The position numbers were made by a program, and so were the translations under genes. The notes below the pieces were generated by a model, which ran no database searches, was not told where the DNA came from, and saw only the letters and a program-made list of their open reading frames with translations. A stretch of 64,000 nt of DNA from positions 806,001-870,000 of the forward strand of contig NZ_CP100604.1 in the NCBI RefSeq assembly GCF_031202265.1, written 5' to 3'. The DNA comes from Bradyrhizobium sp. Ash2021. GTDB lineage: Bacteria > Pseudomonadota > Alphaproteobacteria > Rhizobiales > Xanthobacteraceae. Below, one piece after another: positions 50,879-59,407 of this stretch; position 1 is the first letter of the stretch, and every line of letters starts with the position of its first letter.

Positions 50879-52501
50879 ATGAAGCGTCGCGATTTCCTGA
50901 AATCCGTGTCCGGATTGGCCGCCGCCGGTGCCATGACGCCCGCGCCCGCGATCTGGTCCGCGGCGAAGGCCGACGCCCGCTCGGAGACACTGTTGATCGT
51001 CTCCGAAGGCGGCCCGAACAATCTCGACATTCATGGCGTCGGCACCAATGTGCCCGGCTATGAGGTGTCGTGGAATTGCTACGACCGGCTGATCAGCCAC
51101 GAGATGAAGAGCGGTCCCGGCGGCGTGCCGTATTACGACCGCGACAAGTTCAAGCCCGAACTCGCTGAAGACATGAATGTCGGCGACATGTCGGTGACGT
51201 TCAAACTAAAGAAGAACGCGAAATTCCATGACGGCACGCCGGTCGCGGCGAAGGACGTCAAATGGTCGCTCGACCGAGCGGTCTCTGTCGGCGGTTTCCC
51301 GACCTTCCAGATGAGCGCGGGCTCGCTGACCAAGCCCGAGCAGTTCGTCATCGTCGACGACAACACGGTGCGGGTGGATTTTGCCAAGAAAGATCGCCTG
51401 ACGATTCCCGATCTCGCGGTGATCGTGCCCTGCATCGTCAATTCGGAGCTGGTGAAGAAGAATGCTTCCGAAAAAGATCCCTGGGGCCTCGAGTATACAA
51501 AGCAGCAGACCGCGGGCTCCGGCGCCTACAAGGTGACAAAATGGACCGCCGGCACCGAAGTGATCATGGAGCGTAACGACGAGTGGGTCGGCGGTCCCTT
51601 GCCGAAGATCAGACGCGTGATCTGGCGCATGGTGCCGCAGGCCGGCAACCGCCGCGCGCTCCTGGAGCGCGGCGATGCCGATATCTCCTATGAGCTGCCG
51701 TACAGGGACTTCCAGGAGATGAAGGCCAACGGCAAGCTCGACGTGGTGTCGCTGCCGTTCTCCAACGGCATTCAGTACATCGGCATGAACGTGACCAAGC
51801 CGCCGTTCGATAATCCCAAAGTGCGTCAGGCGATGGCCTACGCGATGCCGTACCAGAAGATCATGGACGCGGTGCTGTTCGGTCTCGCCAATCCGATGTT
51901 CGGCGCGCCGGTCGGCAAGGCCACCGAAGTCGCGTGGCCGCAGCCGACCAAATACATGACCGACATGGCCAAGGCGAAGGCGCTGCTCACCGAGGCCGGT
52001 TACGCCGACGGCTTCGAGACCACGATCTCGTTCGATCTCGGATTCGCCGGGGTCAACGAGCCGCTGTGCGTACTGGTGCAGGAGAGCCTCGCCCAGCTCG
52101 GCATCAAGACCACGATCAACAAGGTGCCCGGCGCCAACTGGCGCACCGAGCTGAACAAGAAAGAAATGCCGCTCTACACCAACGTATTTTCGGGCTGGCT
52201 CGATTACCCCGAATACTTCTTCTACTGGTGCTATCACGGCAACAATTCCGTCTTCAACACCATGAGCTACAAGTCGCCGGAGATGGACAAGTTGATCGAC
52301 GGCGCGCGCGCGGCAGCCGCAACCGGCGACATGTCGGCCTACGACGCCGACGTCAAAGGCTTTGTCGATCTCGCCTTCTCAGACATCCCGCGCATTCCGC
52401 TGTATCAGCCCTTCGTCAACGTCGCGATGCAGAAGAACATCTCGGGCTATCAATACTGGTTCCACCGTCGCCTCGACTATCGCGCGCTGGCCAAGGGGTA
52501 A
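50879..52501 (+). CDS. Peptide-type (family 5) ABC transporter substrate-binding protein
   Basis: About 540 residues with a twin-arginine signal (KRRDFLKSVSGLAAAG). DppA-like features follow: LKKNAKFHDGTPVAAKDVKWSLDRAVSVGG, SGAYKVTKWTAGTEVIMERNDEWVGG and IGMNVTKPPFDNPKVRQAMAYAMPYQKIMDAV. The ligand could be a peptide, opine or other amide. It is first in an operon with two permeases, a fused ATPase and the atzG-atzE-atzH genes, so an amide or ureido nitrogen compound is a reasonable guess. Confidence 0.92.
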   Translation: MKRRDFLKSVSGLAAAGAMTPAPAIWSAAKADARSETLLIVSEGGPNNLDIHGVGTNVPGYEVSWNCYDRLISHEMKSGPGGVPYYDRDKFKPELAEDMNVGDMSVTFKLKKNAKFHDGTPVAAKDVKWSLDRAVSVGGFPTFQMSAGSLTKPEQFVIVDDNTVRVDFAKKDRLTIPDLAVIVPCIVNSELVKKNASEKDPWGLEYTKQQTAGSGAYKVTKWTAGTEVIMERNDEWVGGPLPKIRRVIWRMVPQAGNRRALLERGDADISYELPYRDFQEMKANGKLDVVSLPFSNGIQYIGMNVTKPPFDNPKVRQAMAYAMPYQKIMDAVLFGLANPMFGAPVGKATEVAWPQPTKYMTDMAKAKALLTEAGYADGFETTISFDLGFAGVNEPLCVLVQESLAQLGIKTTINKVPGANWRTELNKKEMPLYTNVFSGWLDYPEYFFYWCYHGNNSVFNTMSYKSPEMDKLIDGARAAAATGDMSAYDADVKGFVDLAFSDIPRIPLYQPFVNVAMQKNISGYQYWFHRRLDYRALAKG

Positions 52502-52507
52502 CCCGCC

Positions 52508-53521
52508 ATGCTGACCATGATCGGCAAGCGGCTGATGTTTGCGATTCCGTCGCTGATCGGGGTCGTGATCGTGACGTTCCTGTTGACACGCGCGCTGCCC
52601 GGCGATCCCGCGGCGTATTTCGCAGGCCCCGCGGCGGGCAAGGAGGCGGTCGAGCAGATCCGCAAAAAACTCGGCCTCGACAAGCCGCTGATCGAGCAGT
52701 TCTTCCGCTACACCAATGATCTCGCGCATGGCGATTTCGGCAACTCGCTCACCACGGGTCAGCCGGTCGCGACCGAAATCCGCAACCGGCTGCCGGCCTC
52801 CGCCGAGCTGACGCTGCTCGGCCTCGTCGTCTCCATCGTGATCGCAATCCCGCTTGGCGTGCTCGCCGCGACGAGACCGGGTTCGTGGATCGACCATCTC
52901 TGCCGCGTCACCACCACTGCCGGCGTGTCGCTGCCGGTGTTCTTCACGGGGTTGGTGCTGGTCTACGTCTTCTATTTCCGGCTTGGCTGGTCGCCGGCGC
53001 CGCTCGGCCGGCTCGACGTGTTCTACAGCGCGCCGCCGACGGTGACCGGCTTCTATCTGATCGACACCCTGATCGCGCGCGATTTCGAGGCGTTTCGCTC
53101 CGCGCTCAGCCAGTTGATCCTGCCGGCGGTGACGCTCGCGGTGTTCTCGCTGGCGCCGATCGCGCGCATGACCCGCGCCTCGATGCTCGCGGTGCTGGCC
53201 TCGGACTTCGTGCGCACGGCGCGTGCAAGCGGGCTGTCGCCGGGCACCGTGATCGTCACCTATGCGTTCCGCAACGCGATGCTGCCGGTCATCACCACGC
53301 TCAGCATGGTGTTCTCGTTCCTGCTCGGCGCCAACGTGCTTGTCGAAAAAGTCTTCGCCTGGCCCGGCATCGGCTCCTATGCGGTGGAAGCGCTGATCTC
53401 GTCGGACTTCGCGCCGGTGCAGGGTTTTGTGCTGACCATGGCGGTCATGTATGTGCTGCTCAATCTGATGATCGACATTCTCTATGGCGTGATTGATCCC
53501 AGAGTGAGGCTCGAAGGGTAA
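52508..53521 (+). CDS. Peptide-type ABC transporter permease (DppB-like)
   Basis: About 337 residues with six hydrophobic segments. The N-terminus (MIGKRLMFAIPSLIGVVIVTFLLTRALPGDPA) is typical of DppB/OppB. The ATPase-contact loop lies near MTRASMLAVLASDFVRTARASGLSPGTVIVTYAFRNAMLPVIT. It starts seven bases after the binding-protein stop and pairs with the next permease. Confidence 0.93.
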   Translation: MLTMIGKRLMFAIPSLIGVVIVTFLLTRALPGDPAAYFAGPAAGKEAVEQIRKKLGLDKPLIEQFFRYTNDLAHGDFGNSLTTGQPVATEIRNRLPASAELTLLGLVVSIVIAIPLGVLAATRPGSWIDHLCRVTTTAGVSLPVFFTGLVLVYVFYFRLGWSPAPLGRLDVFYSAPPTVTGFYLIDTLIARDFEAFRSALSQLILPAVTLAVFSLAPIARMTRASMLAVLASDFVRTARASGLSPGTVIVTYAFRNAMLPVITTLSMVFSFLLGANVLVEKVFAWPGIGSYAVEALISSDFAPVQGFVLTMAVMYVLLNLMIDILYGVIDPRVRLEG

Positions 53522-53532
53522 GGGGCAAGAGC

Positions 53533-54432
53533 ATGAGCACCGTCGCGCCTGCCGTTGAACCCGTCGGTCCCGCGCGCACCTCGGGACTATCAGCGATCTT
53601 CGAACACACCCGCTATGTGCTCGGCGAGAACCGCGTCACCGCCTTTGCGTTCGGGCTGCTGATCGTGATCGTGTTCGCGGCGCTGTTCGGCCCTTACGTC
53701 GTTCCCTACGATCCGCTCGCCAGCGATACCGCCGCGGCGCTGAAGTCACCGTCGGCGGCGCACTGGTTCGGCACCGATCAATTGGGCCGCGACATTTTCA
53801 GCCGCGTCATCGTGGCAACCCGCCTCGATAGCTTCATCGCGATGGCATCGGTGGTGCTGGTATTCCTGATGGGCGGCCTCGCCGGTATCGCGGCGGGCTA
53901 TTTCGGCGGCTGGACCGATCGCATCGTCGGCCGCATCGCCGACACCATCATGGCGTTTCCGCTATTCGTGCTGGCGATGGGCATTGTCGCGGCACTCGGC
54001 AATACCGTGCAGAACATTATCATCGCCACCGCGATCGTGAATTTCCCGCTTTATGCCCGCGTCGCCCGCGCCGAGGCCAACGTTCGCCGCAATGCCGGCT
54101 TCGTGCAGGCGGCGCGGTTGTCGGGTAATGGCGAGTTCCGGATTCTGCTGGTGCATATCCTGCCGAACATCATGCCGATCATGATCGTGCAGATGTCGCT
54201 GACCATGGGCTACGCGATCCTCAACGCCGCCGGCCTGTCGTTCATCGGCCTCGGCGTCCGGCCGCCGACTGCCGAATGGGGCATCATGGTCGCCGAAGGC
54301 GCCGGCTTCATGGTGTCGGGCGAATGGTGGATCGCGCTGTTCCCGGGTCTCGCGCTGATGATCGCGGTGTTCTGCTTCAATTTGCTCGGCGATGGTCTGC
54401 GCGACATCGTCGATCCGCAGCGGAGGACGTGA
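53533..54432 (+). CDS. Peptide-type ABC transporter permease (DppC-like)
   Basis: About 299 residues. DppC/OppC features: FGPYVVPYDPLASDTAAALKSPSAAHWFGTDQLGRDIFSRVIVATRLDS, then the ATPase-contact loop (RVARAEANVRRNAGFVQAARLSGN) and a C-terminal GDGLRDIVDPQRR. It is 11 bases after the DppB-like gene. A palindromic repeat separates it from the ATPase gene. Confidence 0.93.
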   Translation: MSTVAPAVEPVGPARTSGLSAIFEHTRYVLGENRVTAFAFGLLIVIVFAALFGPYVVPYDPLASDTAAALKSPSAAHWFGTDQLGRDIFSRVIVATRLDSFIAMASVVLVFLMGGLAGIAAGYFGGWTDRIVGRIADTIMAFPLFVLAMGIVAALGNTVQNIIIATAIVNFPLYARVARAEANVRRNAGFVQAARLSGNGEFRILLVHILPNIMPIMIVQMSLTMGYAILNAAGLSFIGLGVRPPTAEWGIMVAEGAGFMVSGEWWIALFPGLALMIAVFCFNLLGDGLRDIVDPQRRT

Positions 54433-54465
54433 GTAATGACAAAGGTGTCGAAGCGCCTCGGTCTC

Positions 54466-54611
54466 TTCACCTCGCCCCGCTTGCGGGGAGAGGTCGGATC
54501 GCTCTTGGCGATCCGGGTGAGGGGGGCCCTCCGCGTACTCTTCTCCCTCCTGAATACGCTGATAGAAGCCCCTCACCCCAACCCTCTCCCCGTAAGAACG
54601 GGGCGAGGGGG
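54466..54611. repeat. Palindromic repeat (CTCTCCCCGC type) in the ABC operon
   Basis: Related to 41982-42121: TTCACCTCGCCCCGCTTGCG at the left end and CCCTCTCCCCGTAAGAACGGGGCGAGGG at the right end enclose a GGCGATCCGGGTGAGGGGGG core. It sits between the DppC-like and fused ATPase genes of one operon, so it may shape transcript levels along the operon. Confidence 0.85.
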
Positions 54612-54637
54612 CGCACGTCGCTCGCGGAGGCATTGAT

Positions 54638-56473
54638 ATGACCGCGCAGCCACTGCTCGACGTCAACGATCTCACGGTGGAATTTGCGACCCGGCGCGGC
54701 ATCGTCAAAGCCGTGCAGCACGTCAACATCACTGTGGCCAAGGGCGAGACGCTGGGCATCGTCGGCGAATCCGGCTCCGGCAAATCTGTCACCTCTTACG
54801 CCGTGATGCGGATCCTCGACCGCGCCGGCAAGATCGCCGAAGGCTCGGTGATGTTCTCCGGCATCGACGTCAGGGCCGCGACCGAGAACCAGATGCGCGA
54901 TCTGCGCGGCCGCGAAATCTCGATGATCTTTCAGAACCCGCGCGCGGCGCTCAATCCGATCCGCAAAGTCGGCGACCAGATCGAGGACGTGCTGCGTCAG
55001 CACGTGCAGGCCGCGGCGAGCGATCGCGGCGAGAAGGCGATCGAGGCGCTCGAAGCGGTCAAGATCGCCCGTCCCCGCGAGCGCTATCACGCCTATCCCT
55101 TCGAATTGTCCGGCGGTATGTGCCAGCGCGTCGTGATCGCGCTGGCGCTGGCCTGCAATCCGCAGCTTCTGATCGCGGACGAGCCGACCACCGGCCTCGA
55201 CGTCACCACGCAAAAAGCCGTGATGGACCTGATCGTCGAACTGACGAAGCGCCGGTCGATGTCGACCATCCTGATCACGCATGATCTGGGACTGGCTGCC
55301 GCCTATTGCGACCGCGTGATCGTGATGGAGAAGGGCCGCGTTGTCGAGACCGCGAAATCGGCCGATATTTTTGCCAACCCCGAACACGCCTATACCAGGA
55401 AGTTGATGCGCGCGACGCCGCGGCTCGGCGTTTCCTTGCGCGATCTATTGCCGGAGGAAGAGGTGGCGGCGCTGCCTGCAATCCCGCCCCGCCCATCATC
55501 CGTCATGGCCGGGCATAGCCGTCTGAAGGACGGCGTCGCTTCCGCTCGCCTATGCCCGGCCATCCATCCTTCCTCGCAAGACTCTTCCCCAAGTGCGATC
55601 GACCCCCGGGTCAAGCCCGGGGGTGACGAAAATGCAAAACCGCTGCTTCTGGTCGAAAAACTGGTCAAGGAATATCCGCGCCAGGGCGCGACCGCCACGC
55701 TGGGCAAATTGTTCGGCCGCAAGCCGCCGGTCGAGGCCGAGCAGTTCCGTGCGGTCGACGGCATCAGCTTTTCCGTCGGCCATGGCGAGAGCGTCGGTTT
55801 GGTCGGCGAATCCGGCTGCGGCAAATCGACCACGTCGATGATGGTGATGCGGCTGTTGGACCAGACCTCGGGCCGCATCATGTTCGACGGCGACGAGATC
55901 GGCGGCATCCTGCCCAATGCCTTTGCGCGGCTTCCGTTGCGCAAGAGCATCCAGATGGTGTTCCAGGATCCGACCGACAGCCTCAATCCCCGCTTTACCG
56001 CCGCGCGCGCCATCGTCGATCCGATCATGCAACTCGGCGACATCAGGGGACGTGACGCGCTGCGCGCCCGCTGCGAGGAACTCGCCGGCCTCGTCGGGCT
56101 TCCGGTCAACCTGCTGGACCGGTTCCCGCATCAATTATCCGGTGGACAAAAGGCCCGCGTCGGCATCGCGCGGGCGATCGCGCTGTATCCAAAGCTGGTC
56201 ATCCTCGACGAGCCGACCGCGGCGCTCGACGTTTCCGTGCAGGCGGTGGTGCTCAATCTGCTGCAGGACCTCAAGGCGTCGATGGGCATGAGCTATCTGT
56301 TCGTGTCGCATGATTTGAACGTAGTGCGTTTGTTGTGTGATCGCGTCATCGTGATGCGGGCGGGTCGAATCGTCGAACAAGGTCCGTCCGAACAGGTCTT
56401 GGGTAATCCGCAGGATGCCTATACAAAGGAGCTGCTGACGGCGATCCCGCATCCGCCGTTGCCGGTGCACTAG
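54638..56473 (+). CDS. Fused DppD-DppF ABC ATPase with repeat-encoded linker
   Basis: About 611 residues with two complete ATPase domains. Domain 1: Walker A GESGSGKS at about 43-50, signature LSGGMCQRVVIALA, Walker B LLIADEPTTGLD. Domain 2: Walker A GESGCGKST at about 390-398, signature LSGGQKARVGIARAI, Walker B VILDEPTAALDVS. Residues of about 289-330, between the domains, are encoded by an in-frame palindromic repeat and read as low-complexity Ser/Pro/Gly-rich sequence. Fusion is common in this family; a repeat-derived linker is not. It powers the DppBC-like permeases. Confidence 0.92.
   Translation: MTAQPLLDVNDLTVEFATRRGIVKAVQHVNITVAKGETLGIVGESGSGKSVTSYAVMRILDRAGKIAEGSVMFSGIDVRAATENQMRDLRGREISMIFQNPRAALNPIRKVGDQIEDVLRQHVQAAASDRGEKAIEALEAVKIARPRERYHAYPFELSGGMCQRVVIALALACNPQLLIADEPTTGLDVTTQKAVMDLIVELTKRRSMSTILITHDLGLAAAYCDRVIVMEKGRVVETAKSADIFANPEHAYTRKLMRATPRLGVSLRDLLPEEEVAALPAIPPRPSSVMAGHSRLKDGVASARLCPAIHPSSQDSSPSAIDPRVKPGGDENAKPLLLVEKLVKEYPRQGATATLGKLFGRKPPVEAEQFRAVDGISFSVGHGESVGLVGESGCGKSTTSMMVMRLLDQTSGRIMFDGDEIGGILPNAFARLPLRKSIQMVFQDPTDSLNPRFTAARAIVDPIMQLGDIRGRDALRARCEELAGLVGLPVNLLDRFPHQLSGGQKARVGIARAIALYPKLVILDEPTAALDVSVQAVVLNLLQDLKASMGMSYLFVSHDLNVVRLLCDRVIVMRAGRIVEQGPSEQVLGNPQDAYTKELLTAIPHPPLPVH
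55502..55627. repeat. Palindromic repeat inside the fused ATPase coding sequence
   Basis: Inverted copy of the 29355-29479 element. It has GTCATGGCCGGGCATAG at the left, GACGGCGTCGCTTCCGC next, and CCCGGGTCAAGCCCGGGG at the right. At about 126 bases it keeps the frame and has no stop codon in the used frame, so the host gene is intact and the element forms the linker. Confidence 0.85.
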
Positions 56474-56520
56474 AGCATGATCCGGAAAAGTGGATACCGG
56501 TTTTCCCACAAGATCATGCT
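56474..56520. repeat. Palindromic repeat (GGAAAACCGG type) after the ATPase gene
   Basis: Starts directly at the stop codon: AGCATGATCCGGAAAAGTGG and CCGGTTTTCCCACAAGATCATGCT form a near-perfect inverted repeat. Related to the elements at 26064 and 39166. The atzG-like gene begins 27 bases further on. Confidence 0.85.
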
Positions 56521-56547
56521 CAAACAAGAAGTTTGATTGGGAGAGTG

Positions 56548-56730
56548 ATGGCAGCCGATCCGCTGGATGAATATATCGACGCCGTCTCGAAGGCGCTGGC
56601 GCTACCGGTCGAGGAGGCCTGGCGGCCGGCGGTCAAGGCCAATCTCCAGGTGTCGCTGAGGCTGGCGCGGCTGGTCGATGAATTTGCATTGCCCGACGAA
56701 ACCGAGCCGGCCAGTGTCTATACAGCCTGA
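56548..56730 (+). CDS. atzG: AtzG-like small subunit (DUF4089)
   Basis: About 60 residues from the ATG at 56548, with GGGAGAG upstream. DPLDEYIDAVSKALALPVEEAWRPAVKANLQVSLRLARLVDEFALPDETEPASVY matches the DUF4089/AtzG pattern. AtzG is a GatC-like partner that binds and stabilises the AtzE amidase. It is immediately followed by atzE, and the same gene pair occurs in oxalurate clusters as HpxX-HpxY. Confidence 0.88.
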   Translation: MAADPLDEYIDAVSKALALPVEEAWRPAVKANLQVSLRLARLVDEFALPDETEPASVYTA

Positions 56731-56737
56731 CATCGCG

Positions 56738-58135
56738 ATGACCGAAAAACCCGAGGCATTGTCGGCCGCTGAAACCGCGCAAGCGGTCGGAAGCGGCAAG
56801 CTGTCGGCACTCGCCGCGACCGAAGCGGCGCTGGCGCGGATCGCCAGGCATGACTCCGTTCTTAATTCCTTCACCGACGTCACCGCCGATCGCGCCCGCG
56901 CCAAAGCGCGCGCCGTCGATGCTGCGATCGCGGCGGGGGAGAAAGTCGGCCCGCTCGCCGGTGTACCATTCGCGGTGAAAAACCTGTTCGACGTGCAGGG
57001 ATTGCCGACTCGCGCCGGATCGAAGATCAACCGCGACCTCAAGCCTTCATCGCGTGACGCAACGCTGATCGAGCGTTTGGAAGCGGCAGGGGCCGTGCTG
57101 GTCGGCGCGCTCAACATGGGCGAATACGCTTACGACTTCACCGGCGAGAATGTGCATGACGGCCCGTCACGCAATCCGCACGATCCGACGCGGATGACCG
57201 GTGGCTCTTCCGGCGGTTCCGGCAGCGCGGTCGGTGGCGCCCTGGTGCCGCTGGCGCTCGGGTCCGACACCAATGGCTCGATCCGGGTGCCGTCGTCGTT
57301 CTGCGGCATCTTTGGCTTGAAACCGACTTACGGCCGGCTGTCGCGCGCAAGGTCGTTTCCGTTTGTCGCAAGTTTTGACCATCTCGGCCCGTTCGCGCGC
57401 CATGTCGGCGATCTCGCGCTGGCCTATGATGCGATGCAGGGACCCGACGCCGCCGACGCGGCCTGTACGACGCGGCCGGTCGAACAGGTCGCGCCATTGC
57501 TGGCGCAGGACATCGGGAGCCTGCGGGTCGCGATCGCCGGCGGCTATTTTCAGCAGAACGTTTTTCCGGAAGCCGTCGAGGCCGTCGCCCGCGTCGCTAA
57601 GGCGCTTGGCGCCACGCGGATCGTTGAAATCCCCGAAGCCGCACGCGCCCGCGCCGCAGCCTATGTCATCTCCACCACCGAAGGCGCTTCGCTGCATCTC
57701 GACCGCCTGCGCAAGCGACCGAACGATTTCGATCCGGCGGTGCGTGACAGATTGATCGCAGGCGCCATGGTTCCCGCGCCACTGGTCGATCGCGCCCAAA
57801 AATTCCGGCGCTGGTACCGCGCCCAGGTGCTGGAGCTGTTCAAGTCGGTTGACGTGATCATCGCGCCGGCCACGCCCTGCGTCGCGCCAAAACTTGGACA
57901 GGTGAATTTCGTGCTCGATGGCGTCGAATTGCCGGTGCGCGCCAATATCGGCATTCACACCCAGCCGATCTCCTTCATCGGCCTGCCCGTGGTCGCGGTG
58001 CCGGTGCCGCTGGAGCCGATGCCGATCGGCGTCCAGATCATCGCCGCACCCTGGCGGGAAGACATCGCGTTGCGCGTGGCTTACGCGCTGGAGCGCATGG
58101 GCGTCGCCGCGGCACCTTCGCCGAGAGGATTATAG
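56738..58135 (+). CDS. atzE: AtzE-family amidohydrolase (amidase signature)
   Basis: About 465 residues from the ATG at 56738; a GTG at 56714 overlapping atzG is possible. The Ser-Ser-Lys triad is visible: Lys81 in [10 protein letters not shown], Ser157 in GGSSGGSGS and nucleophile Ser181 in [11 protein letters not shown]. AtzE hydrolyses 1-carboxybiuret to urea-1,3-dicarboxylate in the cyanuric acid pathway. Very similar amidases (HpxY) work in oxalurate breakdown. Both leave products that allophanate hydrolase can use, and that gene lies nearby on the other strand. Confidence 0.9.
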   Translation: MTEKPEALSAAETAQAVGSGKLSALAATEAALARIARHDSVLNSFTDVTADRARAKARAVDAAIAAGEKVGPLAGVPFAVKNLFDVQGLPTRAGSKINRDLKPSSRDATLIERLEAAGAVLVGALNMGEYAYDFTGENVHDGPSRNPHDPTRMTGGSSGGSGSAVGGALVPLALGSDTNGSIRVPSSFCGIFGLKPTYGRLSRARSFPFVASFDHLGPFARHVGDLALAYDAMQGPDAADAACTTRPVEQVAPLLAQDIGSLRVAIAGGYFQQNVFPEAVEAVARVAKALGATRIVEIPEAARARAAAYVISTTEGASLHLDRLRKRPNDFDPAVRDRLIAGAMVPAPLVDRAQKFRRWYRAQVLELFKSVDVIIAPATPCVAPKLGQVNFVLDGVELPVRANIGIHTQPISFIGLPVVAVPVPLEPMPIGVQIIAAPWREDIALRVAYALERMGVAAAPSPRGL

Positions 58136-58139
58136 AGAA

Positions 58140-58538
58140 ATGGAAATCGATCTGCCCGACGTACTGGCCGAAGTGACCGCGCAGTTCGCGCGTTACGAGA
58201 AGGCGCTGGTGTCGAACGACGTCGCCGTGCTCGACGAACTGTTCCGCAAGGATTCGCGCACGCTGCGCTACGGCATCGGCGAAAATCTCTACGGCTATGA
58301 CGCGATCATGGCATTTCGCGCGGCACGTTCGCCCGTGGGGCTGATGCGCAAGACCGACAAGACCGTCATCACCAGCTATGGCCGCGATACGGCGGTGGCT
58401 TCCACGCTGTTCCGTCGCGACGGCGCGCCGGGCCGGGTGGGGCGGCAGATGCAGACCTGGATGCGGTTTCCGGAGGGCTGGAGAATCGTCGCCGCCCATG
58501 TCAGCATCATCGATGAACCGAAGGATCCGAAGGCATGA
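58140..58538 (+). CDS. atzH: AtzH/HpxZ-like protein (DUF3225)
   Basis: About 132 residues from the ATG at 58140. The NTF2-like pattern is seen in [55 protein letters not shown] and [25 protein letters not shown]. AtzH is a helper of the AtzE/AtzG complex with a less certain role; HpxZ is its oxalurate-cluster counterpart. It lies 4 bases after the amidase stop. Confidence 0.88.
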   Translation: MEIDLPDVLAEVTAQFARYEKALVSNDVAVLDELFRKDSRTLRYGIGENLYGYDAIMAFRAARSPVGLMRKTDKTVITSYGRDTAVASTLFRRDGAPGRVGRQMQTWMRFPEGWRIVAAHVSIIDEPKDPKA

Positions 58539-59272
58539 GTCTGGACGATCTTCCGACGCAAGCGTCTCCGCCGTCAGGCTCCGAACCCGAAGTCGTGGTT
58601 CGGCGCGTCGATCGCGCGTCGCCGCAACCGGACAAGATCACCCGCGCCGAGGAATTGCGGCTGCAACTCGCCGACGAGATCGTGCGCGGCGCGCTGGCTC
58701 CGGGGGCCGCCCTTGACGAGACCGACATTGCCAAACGTTTCAACGTCTCGCGCACGCCGGTGCGCGAGGCGCTGCGCCAGTTGGCGGCGAGCGGCCTGGT
58801 CGATGCCCGCGCCCATCGCGGCGCGGTGGTGGCGCGGCCCTCGATCGAGCGGCTGACCGGCATGTTCGAGGCGATGGCGGAGCTGGAGGCGATGTGCGCA
58901 GGCCTCGCCGCCGAACGGATGTCGCCCGCGGATCGCCACGGCCTGGAAGCGATCCATGAGGAATTGCGGGTGCTGAGCTACACCGGCAATCCCGACCGCT
59001 TTCACGAGGTCAATGAGCGCTTTCATAACGCGATCTATGCCGGTTCGCAGAATGGCTATATCGCCGAAATCACCCTGGCGACGCGGGTGCGGGTGCAGCC
59101 GTTTCGCCGCGCCCAGTTCCGCAACCTCGGACGTCTGGCGAAATCCCATGCCGAGCACGACCGCGTCGTGGTCGCGATCCTGCGCGGCGACAAGACCGGC
59201 GCCGCGGCCGCGATGCGCGCGCATATCGAACTGGTGCGCGGGGAGTATGAGCTCTACGCGGTGTCGGTGTAG
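58535..59272 (+). CDS. GntR-family transcriptional regulator (FCD type)
   Basis: About 245 residues; its ATG overlaps the atzH stop by four bases (ATGA). The winged helix is seen in [55 protein letters not shown], and the FCD effector domain follows, with a His-rich metal/ligand site ([12 protein letters not shown] and a later His in [12 protein letters not shown]). It probably senses a substrate or product of the amide pathway and controls this operon. Confidence 0.93.
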   Translation: MSLDDLPTQASPPSGSEPEVVVRRVDRASPQPDKITRAEELRLQLADEIVRGALAPGAALDETDIAKRFNVSRTPVREALRQLAASGLVDARAHRGAVVARPSIERLTGMFEAMAELEAMCAGLAAERMSPADRHGLEAIHEELRVLSYTGNPDRFHEVNERFHNAIYAGSQNGYIAEITLATRVRVQPFRRAQFRNLGRLAKSHAEHDRVVVAILRGDKTGAAAAMRAHIELVRGEYELYAVSV

Positions 59273-59287
59273 GCACCATACGATCCC

Positions 59288-59405
59288 GTCATTGCGAGGA
59301 GCCAACGGGTCGCGCGAACGCGCGCCCGATGACAGGCTCCGCGACGAAGCAATCCATTCCTTCTTTGTGCCGCAAGATGGATTGCTTCGCTTCGCTCGCA
59401 ATGAC
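59288..59405. repeat. Palindromic repeat (GTCATTGCGAG type), longer variant
   Basis: Same family as 30724 and 34664 (GTCATTGCGAGGAGCC at one end, GCTTCGCTCGCAATGAC at the other, with GAAGCAATCCA and TGGATTGCTTC inside), but with an extra inner block rich in CGCGCG. It separates the convergent GntR and allophanate hydrolase genes. Confidence 0.88.
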
Positions 59406-59407
59406 GA

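Noticed and set aside
2727..59405. CRISPR array or IS element explanation for the many palindromes
   Set aside because: Copies are far apart, have internal dyad symmetry, no regular spacers, no transposase and no target-site duplications that I could see; they fit dispersed palindromic intergenic elements.
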